Assembly (NCBI GenBank): GCA_027422505.1 | Contig: JAPQWV010001388.1 | Location: 1 to 64,000 of the forward strand | Direction of reading: 5' to 3' | Source of the DNA: Craterostigma plantagineum | Lineage: Eukaryota > Streptophyta > Magnoliopsida > Lamiales > Linderniaceae | Length of the DNA: 64,000 nucleotides | Shown: piece by piece, positions 41,101 through 51,953 of the stretch | Layout: each line of letters opens with the position of its first letter | Numbering within the stretch: the first letter of the stretch is position 1 | Notes under the pieces: generated by a model | Database searches by the model: none | Told to the model about the DNA's origin: nothing | What the model saw: only the letters and a program-made list of their open reading frames with translations | Program-made: the position numbers and the translations under genes

Positions 41101-43039
41101 TGCCTTGCAACGGCAGAAGGAAGAGGAAGCGAGGGCAAGGGAGCAGAAGGCTAAGGCTTTTGCTAAATTGGAAGAATTAAATCGCCGAACACTAGCTGGA
41201 CATCATAAGCCTGGGGATGCTCTTCCCATTACCCAGAATCAGGGAGAACAATCTGAATCAGAGACGATTGAGGACAAGATTTCAGAATCTAGCCAAAATA
41301 TTGCATATCACTCTGATGCTACTCATGGGAAGAGAAATACGAATCGGCCCGTTGAATCTGTGGAAGACTCTCAAAACCTATCTTCGGTGATTCTTAAGAC
41401 AGACCTGTCAGTGTCAGCATCAGAGGCATCAAAGGATCATATCCTTATAGGTACTATTGATATTACATTGCCCAAGGGTCCTCTTGGTGAAACTAGAGTA
41501 AAAGAGCACGCGCCCGATACTTCCAATGCTCTAATGCAGCCAACTGAGCCACAAAGAAAGAAGGTTAGTCAAAGTAAACACAGAAATAAAATGGATTTTG
41601 CCTCCACAAGAACATTGTCTCCGGCTAAGAATGAGAAAATTTTGGGCGAGAAAAAGGGTAGTTCTACTTCCAATTTTGATAGCTCTGTTCAAATGGGAAT
41701 GCCCATTCGAAAAATATCTTCACCACCCAGCAAAGATTCGGTCGGCAGAGCAACCAACCATTGGAGGAATCAGCAGTCTCGCAAACTGCCCAAAGGCCCT
41801 CAAGCTAATAGATCAACGGAGAAGCACCACGGTAATGATATTGTCGTGTGGGCTCCAGTGCGGACACATACCAACAAGGCGGAGGATGGTGTTGTAGCTG
41901 ATAGAGTGTCTTATGAGGAATCAACAAATAAGACTACGGTTTATGTTAAACTTGAAAATACGTTGGAGGGAAAGAGGGCCGATATGGAGAGATATGTTGC
42001 AAAAGCTGTTGTTGAGGCTGAAAATCCACATTCTAAAGATGGTTTTGCTGAGACTTTGGAGTCAGATGGGGGAAGGTATAACAAGCATAAAAAAGAGCAT
42101 GAAGTGCCCAAGCAATGGATCACAGCTGACTCATCATCATATAAAAGGGGTGATGGGCATTTGATGGGGCCTTACAAGGACGTTGACCTATCCAAGGAGC
42201 AAAATGAATCTAGGAACGGTGAGAATCTTTCAAGAAACAGTGAAGAGGCCCGCACGTCTGGTGGGACCACAGCTGTGTCAAGCAAACATACCCTTGGAAA
42301 AGATCAGGGAATGGGCAGGAGAAAAACACAACTTCGTAGGGGTTCGAGGGCCATGGGTTATAATACTAGTTCAGAGAATATATCTACCATTGAGGTTGAA
42401 GGAGCGGTTGATGGTAATCGAACAGAGAGAACTATTTCTTCTTCAATAGAGATTCAAGAAACAGCAGAGCGATCCCATTCCCACTGGAAACCCAAGCCTA
42501 ACTTTGCCAGCAGAACGTCTGGGAGTGAGAAGGATCCTCTTGAGGCGGCCAAGGCACATAAAGTTCATAAACATGACAAGGAGATTGACAGGATGAGTAA
42601 AACACACCAAGTAGAAATGGTGCAACGCGAAACAGATGAACAATCTATTGATCCCAACAAAGAAGAGAAGCCATTAGATCAATCGAAATCGACTCCTTTC
42701 ACGCCGAGTAGCCAAGATTCAACCGACGCTGGTGGTACAACAGACCATAGGCTCATGCATGATGGTTCATCAAGATTTAACAAGCAAAGAAGCCAAAACA
42801 ACCGTTCCTTTAGGGGGCATGAGTTTAGGGCTCATAATCAGAGGCAAAATAATACTCATTATGAATACCAACCTGTCGATCCAAGCAGAAGCACTGAGCC
42901 AAGAAGGCATGAGAATCCACCAGCAGAAGGGGCGGAGAGTCTCGATCGTAAGTATCATCAGAATAGAGGCCAAAGCCACCCAAAGCATGGAGGCAACTAC
43001 TACAGGCATCAGAGTCGTGTGGACGCTGGTCATGACTGA
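37475..43039 (+). CDS. MOS1: MODIFIER OF SNC1 1-like protein (BAT2 N-terminal domain)
   Basis: Large disordered nuclear protein. Arabidopsis MOS1 affects expression of the immune receptor SNC1 and also growth and flowering. Nine coding exons: 37475-37506, 37815-37895, 38034-38078, 38187-38547, 38749-38842, 39237-39335, 39414-40653, 40738-40993, 41072-43039; 4,176 nt, 1,391 residues in one frame. The N-terminal BAT2-N region reads KWATARKGGMTVLGKVTVPK, then PLNLPSQRSENHGMDPNV and GTLSWGSR, then FSLNSGDFPTLGA. A Pro/Gly/His-rich central part follows (about 39480-40000), and a charged helix AKAFAKLEELNRR near 41150-41190. The remainder is polar and low-complexity. The 39237 acceptor was chosen because it keeps phase. 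An intron may follow in the 3' UTR (acceptor near 43170). An overlapping upstream ORF precedes it. Confidence 0.9.
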
Positions 43040-43931
43040 TTTGGTCAAGGTTGGTCCTTTGCCAAGAAAGCTTTTTTTTCCCATGAAGATTCAGGAGAAA
43101 GCCATTCATACTATTCTCCATTTTTTACTTTAGTATGACTCCAAAGTTTTTTCTTTTTTTTTTTTTGCAGGGGATTGAAATGGCACCGCGCTCGATCTCG
43201 ATCCCTTTAGTTAGTGTTTACAGCTCTGTTTTTAACTTTGGTTCTGTGGATTGTCATTGCATTTTGAACCCTCTGGGGTTGATTAGATATCATATGGGAT
43301 GGATATTTAGAAAGAATGCAATGTTATTATTATTGTGATTGTTGAACTTGCCCCCGTTCAATCATATTTTTTAATATCATCGTGCATTGCATCTCTATTT
43401 TCATTGCTGCGGCTACAATATAGCATTGCAATATGGACAATACATGATCATGGTTTTAGAGCATATGATCAATTATCCATGATTTGTCGAAAATTCGACG
43501 GTGTTTGGTTACTTTTCAAGTGGATAGGAAAGAAAAGGTTTGCAAAACATCTCAATTTTTTTTTTGTTAGTGTGGGTCTTGGCGTGCCTCTTAAAAATAG
43601 GCTTTTTCGGTTTTCATAAATTTATTCTAAATTGGTGTATCTTAATTCCTGGGCCTGCTCATTAGTAAATGGGCTTTCCACAAATTCTGATAAAAACTGC
43701 AAGTCATAATTATTGGGCCGGACCATTAGTAAATGGGCTTTTTACAAATTTATATTGATAAGCTTGATATGAATGGTTCAAGTTCAAGAGGATCTCATCC
43801 ACTGCCAAGTGCCACGTATGTTATGTAATTTTTGACTCTCATCTCATCGAAGACATTTCAAAGCACCAATAGCAAACCCTAGAAAAACTGGAATCAAATC
43901 TCAAAAGCCTCGATCCTATTTTGAAGTGATA
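43040..43931. promoter_or_regulatory. MOS1 3' flank and ISU promoter with site II motifs
   Basis: No gene. The ISU-proximal part has TGGGCC/TGGGCT motifs at about 43651, 43672, 43716 and 43734, and a telo-box-like AAACCCTAG near 43875. A direct repeat (ATTAGTAAATGGGCTTT at about 43661 and 43727) carries two of the site II copies. Such motifs are frequent in genes for mitochondrial proteins. Confidence 0.55.
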
Positions 43932-44888
43932 ATGTTACGACATCTGAAGAACAGAGCGCTAATTTCCCAAGCTGTGCGGTTACCTTCCCAGCGGCGTTTG
44001 TACCACGAGAGAGTGGTGGACCATTACAACAATCCCAGGAATGTTGGGTCTTTCGACAAGGACGATCCGAATGTAGGCACCGGACTCGTAGGTGCGCCGG
44101 CGTGCGGCGATGTTATGAAGTTGCAGATTAGGGTCGACGATGAGAGTGGGAAGATTGTGGATGCTTGTTTCAAGACCTTTGGGTGTGGCTCTGCGATTGC
44201 CTCGTCCTCTGTTGGTACGTGACTGGGTTCGCCTAATTTGCAGCATTTTTTTTTTTTTTTGCATTGTTCTCTTTTTTTAATCAGAAATCTTTTGATTGCC
44301 TTTGCTGAAGTTTGATTTTTTCGATTTCGATTTTGATTTGGATCGCTGGATTGTCTTAAGGTAGAGGGGTGAGATAATTCTAGGCTGCTGCTGTTGTCTA
44401 TCAAAGAATTGTTCGGTGATTGTTTGAATTGTTTATGATCTTTTGATGAAGATATGATCTTTTAATACTCGTCGCCTGGCCTTCATTTTCAGCAACTGAA
44501 TGGGTCAAAGGGAAACAAATGGAGGAAGTCCTCTCTATCAAGAATACGTAAGTTGTTATAATTCTTTCTTAGCACTCATTTACTTAGCTACCCATTTGAT
44601 ACAGTTTATCCTCGAGGAATATCAAGTAAATCTGGAAATTCAATGCATTAACGTTTAGAATTTCGAATATCATCTTGGTCCTATGGTTTTCTGTGCTTCG
44701 ATGTTCACTAACCTCCATCGTATTGCAGAGAGATCGCAAAACATCTTTCTCTTCCACCCGTGAAACTACATTGCAGCATGCTTGCCGAGGATGCAATTAA
44801 GGCTGCTGTGAGAGATTACGAGTCCAAGCGTGCAAAATCGAAAGAGACCGAAGATACTGCACATTTAGAGAAGGCTGCTGATGCTTAA
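43932..44888 (+). CDS. ISU1: Mitochondrial iron-sulfur cluster scaffold ISU
   Basis: Scaffold of the mitochondrial ISC pathway on which 2Fe-2S clusters are built from cysteine sulfur and iron. Three exons: 43932-44214, 44493-44547, 44729-44888; 498 nt, 165 residues. After a basic mitochondrial leader (MLRHLKNRALISQAVRLPSQ) comes YHERVVDHYNNPRNVGSF. The three cluster cysteines lie in VGAPACGDVM, FGCGSAIASS and LHCSMLAEDA, with the chaperone-binding LPPVK just before the last. It starts at the first ATG of the open frame. It is convergent with the PP2C gene. The MFDR gene 7 kb away serves the same pathway. Confidence 0.97.
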
Positions 44889-45196
44889 ATACACTTCTCG
44901 GGCTGTATCTCTCTTTATCTTGCTTGATAAATACTAACTAATCATCCCAAGATGTAAGATTTGATTTCCAAAAGCAATTTGATGTCTTATCTTATACTGT
45001 AATGGTTGCAAGATTTGTTTATATATGATTGGAGAAGTTCATCTTTTGCCCATCTATAAAACTGATCTGTTAAATAGCATATATACTACAAATGAATCCG
45101 AAACTCGAACACAAAGAAAAACAATGAGTTGGGTGAGGGGTTAAATGAATGAACGAAATCAGTTGGTTTATGGATTCTGCTTTTTCTGTTAAACTG

Positions 45197-46519
45197 CTAG
45201 CAAAATCTCTGTAGTTCGACGAACATGACGCTGATGTCATCAGTCGAGCCCCTCGACGCAGAAAGATCGACGAGCTTCTTACAAGCCAGTAGTGGCTGAG
45301 GCTTATCCACGTTGACGCACAAACGACGCGCCATGTCTACTGCTTCTTGGTTACTAACCTGCAAAAGCAAAGATCTTGTCTGAATATTACCAGACATATT
45401 TAAGGTTTGTTTCTGTCTAGTTTCGAGGATTCGTACCTTATCCCACAGCCCGTCAGAAGCAAGGAGAAGAAACTCATGGTCGTTTTCAAGCCTAAGTATT
45501 TTAGTCTCGGGCTCAGCAACAACCCATTGTTTAAGGTATTGATCGCCAATACTCCTCGAGACAGCCAAAGAACCTAAGACTCTCCAAACCCCATTTCGAC
45601 ACTCCACAAAACCGCCCTAAAACAGCATAGATCATCATTAAAAAAATCACATCTTTATGTCTTAAGAGTGCCATGAGAATGTATACAACAATCTGCTCAC
45701 CATGTTCTCTACTCTAATCCTTTCGTCTTCCCTAGATGGGCGGTGATCATAAGAGAGTGCTTCGGCGACCCCACTCCTGCTAGACACTGCACGACAATCG
45801 CCTGCGTTCGAAATTACGATATTGCCCTCCGTTATGAGGGCTGTGACGCAGCAAGTTCCTCCTCGATGGTCCGTCTTCAAGAACTGTGAATCTGTGGTCA
45901 AGTAAGCGCCTTTTACGGTTAGTTCGATCTCTTCTTTGCTTTTGACGATGTGTTTTTCTCCGTTTTCGAGTGCTTTCATGATGTTCTTGTCCAAGTTTTG
46001 GGATGCGAATTCAGCTGCTTTTGGACCTCCATGGCCGTCGTATATGCCAAAGATCGCCTGCAAATGAAGTAAATGAAAGAATTATTACCACCATAAAAGA
46101 AAAACCCTTCTAATGAAAGTCTACTTTTATATTACCTTGTTCGAATCCCCGTGAAACCCTACAACAGCTGAATACCTATCTTCGATCGAATTCCTTCTCC
46201 TCCCTTTCTTACAGCAAACGGCGTACCCATCTCCCTCCACCGCCACCTCCTCTTCTTCCTCGGCGACCGCCGCCGTCGTCTTATCCTGGACGAACGCCGC
46301 CGGAATAACGAGCCTCGGCGGCCTTTTCTTCCTCTTCAGCGACGGATCCGGCGACGGCGCGTTGCGCGAGGACAGGGATATGGCGAGCCCGCTGGGCATA
46401 TGCAGCCGAAAAAGCCTCGGAGAAGACGGTGGCGTTTTGGGGGACGGTATAGACGATGAAGACGACGGCGAAAACACCGGCGAGCTTGAGATCGCAGCAG
46501 CGACTTTGCAGCTAGACAT
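45197..46519 (-). CDS. AP2C: Protein phosphatase 2C, AP2C (clade B) type
   Basis: Mg/Mn-dependent Ser/Thr phosphatase; the AP2C group inactivates stress MAP kinases. Four exons: 46136-46519, 45701-46057, 45437-45616, 45197-45358; 1,083 nt, 360 residues, frame intact. The Ser/Pro-rich N-terminus contains a basic-hydrophobic kinase interaction motif at residues 62-72 (KRKKRPPRLVI), the hallmark of the group. The PP2C fold follows: RRNSIEDRYS, IFGIYDGHGG (metal-binding Asp), ISNAGDCRAV, YDHRPSREDE, GSLAVSRSIGD, LLASDGLWDK, ASRGSTDDISVM. It lies tail-to-tail with ISU and downstream of HISN2 on the same strand. Confidence 0.94.
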
Positions 46520-47002
46520 CGGTTCTTTGATTCTGGATATTTACTTTCTCTGATTGATTTAATTTGATTTTGAACAGAAGAGAAGCGGCGAGTGCTGTAA
46601 TTATGGTTCTGTAGTATAACGTTCGAAATTTTTGTCAGAAGGCTCTCTTTTGTTTAATAATATTATTATATGTATAGAATGAGATGTTTCCAAGTATATA
46701 GTAAGTAGTGTTTTTCTAGCTGTTGGTGAATTTTCAGTCAAATCCGTGTGTCAATGAACCGTGTGAAGTTATTTCAACTTTTTTCTTTTTTCCTAAATAA
46801 CCCCATACTTGATTCCAAAATATTACAACCCAAAATTGAAAAAAAAAAAAAAACAATGGAATGGTGAGATGGCGACACCATAGCTGTTTTCTCAAAGTAA
46901 TAACACGAACAGTTTTGCATAGAAACAATTCTATCTTACAATCTTATCGACACTCAAGCATTACACAGTTTTGTGCCTTGTAAGAAGAATCACAACACAT
47001 TA
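46520..47002. other. Intergenic: PP2C promoter and HISN2 3' flank
   Basis: 483 bp between two minus-strand genes. It has an A-rich tract at about 46839-46854. No gene seen. Confidence 0.5.
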
Positions 47003-48187
47003 TTAACTACGGCTGTTCTTTTCCTCAATGCCAGACTTGGAAAACCTTAGCCTGAGAACTTGAAGAACGTCTTCAATCTTCACGCCTTTCTGAGCAAGCA
47101 ATACCATCGAATGGTAAAGAACATCGGCCATTTCTGAAGCAGTCCTCGACTGATCCTCGTTTTCTTCCATTGTTCGGCATAATTCGTCAGCCTCCTCTCT
47201 GCATTCGAGAAGAAGGTGTCCTAACATTCAAACTTGTTCGACAAACTAACATGGGATGTTCGTTTGTAAGGCAAATCAGACCTGATCTTCGAGCACAGAA
47301 GCTTTTGATCGAGCAACAAGCGCTTTGTCCAAGAAGGTTTGCCCTCGGCCTTGTCTGATACTATTTCTTCTTTTCTTTTCAGAATTGTAGACTCCAACGA
47401 GTACAGAGTTGTTTCGGCAAGTTTGATATCATCCACCTGGAGATCAATTATAGGTCAACATCATTGGCAAAGTCTGATAAAATATCGGAATTATTACCCT
47501 GGACTCGTTTATGACATCATCGATAGACGTGTAGTAGCAAGTCTCAGCTCCAGTGTGACAAGTCGGCCCATCAGGCTTCCCCAAATATATGATCTGTGAG
47601 GCAAACCGTACGATAGATCTTTCAAATGAAATAGAAAAAAAAAACATCATTTTTAATCCCAAAACTTATCATCAGACTTACAGAATCACGGTCGCAATCT
47701 AGAAATATGTCGCAAATGTTTATGAAGTTCATAGAGGTTTCCCCTTTTGTCCACAGAGTCGACCTTGACCTGCTATAGAAAGTTGCCTTTCTTGAGGAAA
47801 TGGTCTTCGAAAGGGCTTCTTTGTTGACAAATCCTTGCATGAGTATAGCCCCCGTATCTACGTTTTGAGCTATTGCCACTGCCAAGCCCTTTTCGTCCCA
47901 CTTGACACTATCCAACAATGAACCAACCTATGCATTAATCTAGTTAGATGGTAATTAAAATAAATGCAGCATGGAATTCTTGCGAGGAAACAAGAAAGCA
48001 AATTTAGAACGCAACGAAGGTGATGGTACTATTATGATACCTTGGCTTGTATTCGAAAAGGCGGATCTGAAGTTTTAAGACAAGCATATATAGGAGAAAA
48101 CTTGCTGACACCCCCAGTTGATGATGCCAAAAGATGGCAATTCGTACGAATCTTGGGGAGGTAACAGTTAGTGTAGGGAACTGCCAT
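47003..48187 (-). CDS. HISN2: Histidine biosynthesis bifunctional protein HISN2 (hisIE), chloroplast
   Basis: Catalyses steps 2 and 3 of histidine synthesis in plastids: phosphoribosyl-ATP pyrophosphohydrolase (HisE) and phosphoribosyl-AMP cyclohydrolase (HisI). Five exons: 48041-48187, 47682-47927, 47500-47593, 47283-47436, 47003-47198; 837 nt, 278 residues. A plastid leader begins MAVPYTNCYLPKIRTNC. The HisI domain shows VKWDEKGLAVAIAQ, FYSRSRSTLWTKGE, DCDRDS and GPTCHTGAETCYY with zinc cysteines. The HisE domain shows IREEADELCRTMEENED and TASEMADVLYHSMVLL. A 5' UTR intron is likely (between about 48208 and 48690). Confidence 0.96.
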
Positions 48188-50038
48188 TGGTTTCAAAATT
48201 ATTACCTGCAAAGGAACGAGATGAGAAGTTCATCAGCAATTTCAGCACGTGGAAATCTTACATAAATTCAACAACGATTACTCACTGCAAAGAGTTTATG
48301 TCTAGAGATTCATGTTCTTACTGAAGTATGTAAACATCAACAACTTAAGACAAAGAACACACGAAAAGATAGGACAGCACTCAGCCGCACAAGATTCCAC
48401 AGGACTGGAGTTAGTGTCGGACCCTCAATTCTTGTAATTTAGTTCGACATAAACTTAAAATCAAAGCAATTGGAAAGCTAGCAACTTCACAGCCCACAAA
48501 GCCATAAAACCCTCGATTCATTTTTTTTTTCATCTTGTACTCAGAAAACCAGCAAATGCAGCAGAGATTGACAAGCAGCTCAGCTCAATCAAGATTTTAA
48601 AACAGACAACGTTTTCGCAAGCTAGTCAACCCTCAAACAATAAAAGATTGAATGTTCGAAGACAAGAATTCACCCACCGAAGAAATGTAGCTCTAATGTT
48701 GAGGTAATCGATGGCCCACTGCGAAATTTAGGGTTTTGCTTTTGTCGCCTGAAGAAACGGAAAGCAAAATAAATCAGAAATTATAAAGAAATCATAAATG
48801 AACACATTGACCCAACAAAAGGTCCAGTAATATGACATTGGGCCAACAATAAAGCCCAATTAATGGGCCGAGTTCTAGGGATCTATTCATCTATCAACAC
48901 TTCTTTTCTCATTAATCGAAATAATTATTATTAGTTTAAGTTATTATTACTCTTATCATGAACATTTCTTTCTCCGAAAGCAAAGGCAAAAGACGAGATT
49001 CGTTACACAAATGGAATTCGGGTAATTACCAAATCCAAGTTAAATACGTTACAACACCACAATAAATAAATAAAGAGCATAAGATAAGTCCCAAAGCCGA
49101 CATAATAAAAAGAGCCTGGGACGACATCGTATCGTATCACACGATATGCATTGCTAGTTGCTTAGGGCCCAAGAGATTATTAACATTATTACAACCAACA
49201 ATTTGTCATTTATTAGCATTCAATTCAGTTTGAGCCTTGAGGAAAAGCCAGCTTTTATCCTACTATTCAAAACAAATATGTCTTCTTTCAACACCTTCCG
49301 CAAGTAAAGAATATAATGTCAAAGGGTATAACCGTCATTTGACCACCTAGCTTGTACATATACACGCAAATAGAATTAGATTTAGTACTTGACCCAAATT
49401 GCAAGGCAGCTTTTCTGACCACCTTAAACTATAAAATACCATCAAACTGCATTGAAAACAGTCGGCTCTCTTTCTCTCTCTCAATAAACACCGCCCACCA
49501 AAAGAGGCATCTTCTCTAAGGGGGGGAAAAAGGAAAACTAAAGGCGGTGTTTTTATCCATCATTTTTCATGGTTCTTTATTTAGACCAAGAAAATCTTGA
49601 GCTGATTCTTATGAGCAGCTATCCTCCTATCTATCTTTGAATCGTTTTCTTACACCTTCGTTTTCGTTTACGAGTTTATTGTTGGTTGAGCTTGAGCAAG
49701 ATGAGCTTTTGAGCTGTGGTGGTGTTTTTGTTTCTTCCTTCTTCGTCTTCTTTATCAGCTTTAGGTATCTGATTCTTTGAACATATGCATCTTTACTTTC
49801 TTTCTCTTTGTTGACCAATGTTCTTCAATTTTCCATCTCTTCATCCCTTTTCTTTCTATTTTTGCAGAGGTTGTCGTTATTCAATTGATTTTTGAAGGGT
49901 TGTTCTGAGGATCGAAAAGCATCGATGTCGATGTTCCGAAAAGTTTGACCTTTCCTATACAGTCAAGAAAATATCACTTTCTTCCTCCCCAAGAAGCTTC
50001 TAACTCTTACCCCCCAAAGAAAGTCAAAACTCAATTAC
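48188..50038. other. Divergent intergenic region, HISN2 / SRO
   Basis: HISN2 leader and leader intron on the left, then a promoter zone with TGGGCC motifs near 48839 and 48864. The SRO leader lies on the right. A small upstream ORF of seven codons (49925-49948) precedes SRO, and a leader intron may lie at about 49763-49867. No other gene. Confidence 0.55.
49925..49948 (+). other. Seven-codon upstream ORF in the SRO leader
   Basis: ATG at 49925 encodes MSMFRKV and stops at 49948, 90 bases before the assigned SRO ATG. Its position would let it modulate SRO translation; this is unproven. Confidence 0.45.
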
Positions 50039-51475
50039 ATGGAGAGCAAGCAACAGCTTGGTCAAACCTTGTCCTTGGATCCCATGGAGCTGAAGCAAAC
50101 CCTATTCGACGATCAAACTTCAGCTTCTTCTGCTGCTGACGACGACTCGTCTTATCCGTCGGATTGCGAGAGCGGAATCTCAGGCCCAGAAAATCACGGC
50201 CGTCAAAATCCTCTCCCAGCTACAACCAACGGCTTGATCGGAGTCGGCCAAGGCGAGAGGGTTTACCAGGCGATCGAAAGGAGTTTCGTTTCGAGCCTAA
50301 GTTCTTGTGGGCTCAACGCTAGGGTTGAGAGCGTCCATAGAAACGACCTTTCTATCGCAATGAGGCGCGCAAAGTTTCAATCTTTTTGCCTCTATTCGAA
50401 GGCCACTGAAGAAACGTGCGGGGGAAGCGCAAATCTGAAGTACGCTTGGTATGGAGCTTCCAAGGAAGATATTCATACCATTCTATCTCATGGCTTTGGC
50501 CTTCCTTCGAATGGCGGGCGGTACGGACAAGCTCTCTGTTTATCTCCAGCTGATCATCCTATTGAAAGGTAATACTGTTTTTGCTGGTGGCTCTTTTCTT
50601 TTATAACAGTTTCTTCTGAAATCATCATTTTTGTTGATTATTACAGCGTGCAATCGGCGGTTGGCGACGAAAACGGTCTGAAACATATGCTGCTATGTCG
50701 TGTAATAATGGGGCGAATGGAGCCCTTGTCGCCCGATTCGAGACAGTCTGACCCCAGCAATGAAGAGTTTGACTCTGGCGTTGATAATTTGGCGCATCCT
50801 AGGAAGTACGTTGTGTGGGCTTCGAGGATGAACACTCATGTATGGCCCGAGTTTGTAGTCAGCTTTAGGGCTTCTTCCCCAGACCGCAAAGGCGAGTTCT
50901 TTTTTCCCCTTACAATCTTTGCGTTCTTTTTCCGTGTAAAAGCTGAGTTATTACAAATCGTATTGTATCTATGATCTGATGCAGAGTTCCAGCGCGTGCC
51001 AGCGCAGATTCTTCCTCGTTCCGATTGGATGCCTTTCCCCGATCTCATCAAAGTTCTATCCAAGTTCTTACCAGCCGATGCGATAGAGCTGATCAGCAAG
51101 CATCACACCGACTTCAAGGTAAGTGAATCGATGTCAGTATCTTAACGAGTTCGTTATTTCGTTTTAACTTTGTCCGTTACCGTTGATTAGGGTTCGTTTT
51201 CTTCCGTCTTTTGACGCTGTGTTCTGTTTTATTACCAGAAAAGGAAGATTTCGAGGAATGAGATGATTGGGCTTGTGAGGAACATAGCTGGAGATAACTT
51301 GCTGTCAGCAATTATCAAAGCTTACAGAGGAAAGGTGAGGACTTTCGCCATCTCTGTTGCCTTTCGTATCCTTAACAAAATTAACGCAAATATTTCGTTT
51401 TCGCAGATCGGTGCGTGTCAGAAGAATAGCAGCTTCAAAGCAGCTCGCAAGAACTGCGCGGATAAAAGCGAGTGA
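50039..51475 (+). CDS. SRO: SRO protein (SIMILAR TO RCD ONE), PARP-like + RST domains
   Basis: Plant stress regulator with an inactive PARP-like fold and an RST domain that binds transcription factors. Five exons: 50039-50568, 50647-50891, 50985-51118, 51239-51334, 51407-51475; 1,074 nt, 357 residues. It lacks a WWE domain, so it belongs to the short SRO2/SRO3/SRO5 type rather than RCD1/SRO1. The PARP-like part runs from about residue 75 (YQAIERSFVSSLSSCGLNAR) through LKYAWYGASKEDIHTILSHG and GGRYGQALCLSPADHP to YVVWASRMNTHVWPEFVVSF; the usual HYE catalytic triad is not present. RST: DWMPFPDLIKVLSKFLPADA then EMIGLVRNIAGDNLLSAIIK. Intron 2 has a GC donor (AAAG|GCGAGT). Convergent with MFDR. 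Confidence 0.93.
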
Positions 51476-51953
51476 TAACTGCTCTCTTTGGCAATACTCT
51501 TAGAATACAGATGAATAGCATTTCATTTCATCACCTGATAATTGTCTGTAACATCTCCCCTTGTTTCTTTGTGTTTTTTTCTGAGCTTAGAACTCCATTA
51601 GTGCTAGCAGTTGGTAGCTATCTGAAACAAATTGTCCTTAACCTCCATTGCATACACAATTTAACTTTTTTTTAGAAGGTTTAATATCTCCTTCAATGTT
51701 TTAGATGGAATTATCAAACTAAAGAGACGAACAAATTTTCCAGAAAGAAAATCCATTACTACTTTATTCAAATGATAGGACTCAAAGAATTGTTTGGTAC
51801 AAATGCATCAACAGAAACTATTGACCGCCTTATTCCAACTATTCCATAACCTCAATTTGAACATAAATAGCTTCAGCAAAAAAGATTAGCAGAAGATGTG
51901 CTGTGTATAAATAATGGTATTACAAATTGATTGAAAATCAATCGTTTTTCTCT

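Noticed and set aside
39392..43121. Several 60-130 codon antisense or off-frame open frames across MOS1
   Set aside because: They follow from the low-complexity MOS1 coding sequence; none has recognisable motifs.
43040..43338. A further MOS1 exon after 43170 (GGGATTGAAATGGCACCGCG)
   Set aside because: The TGA at 43037-43039 closes the main frame; the acceptor-like site is more likely a 3' UTR intron.
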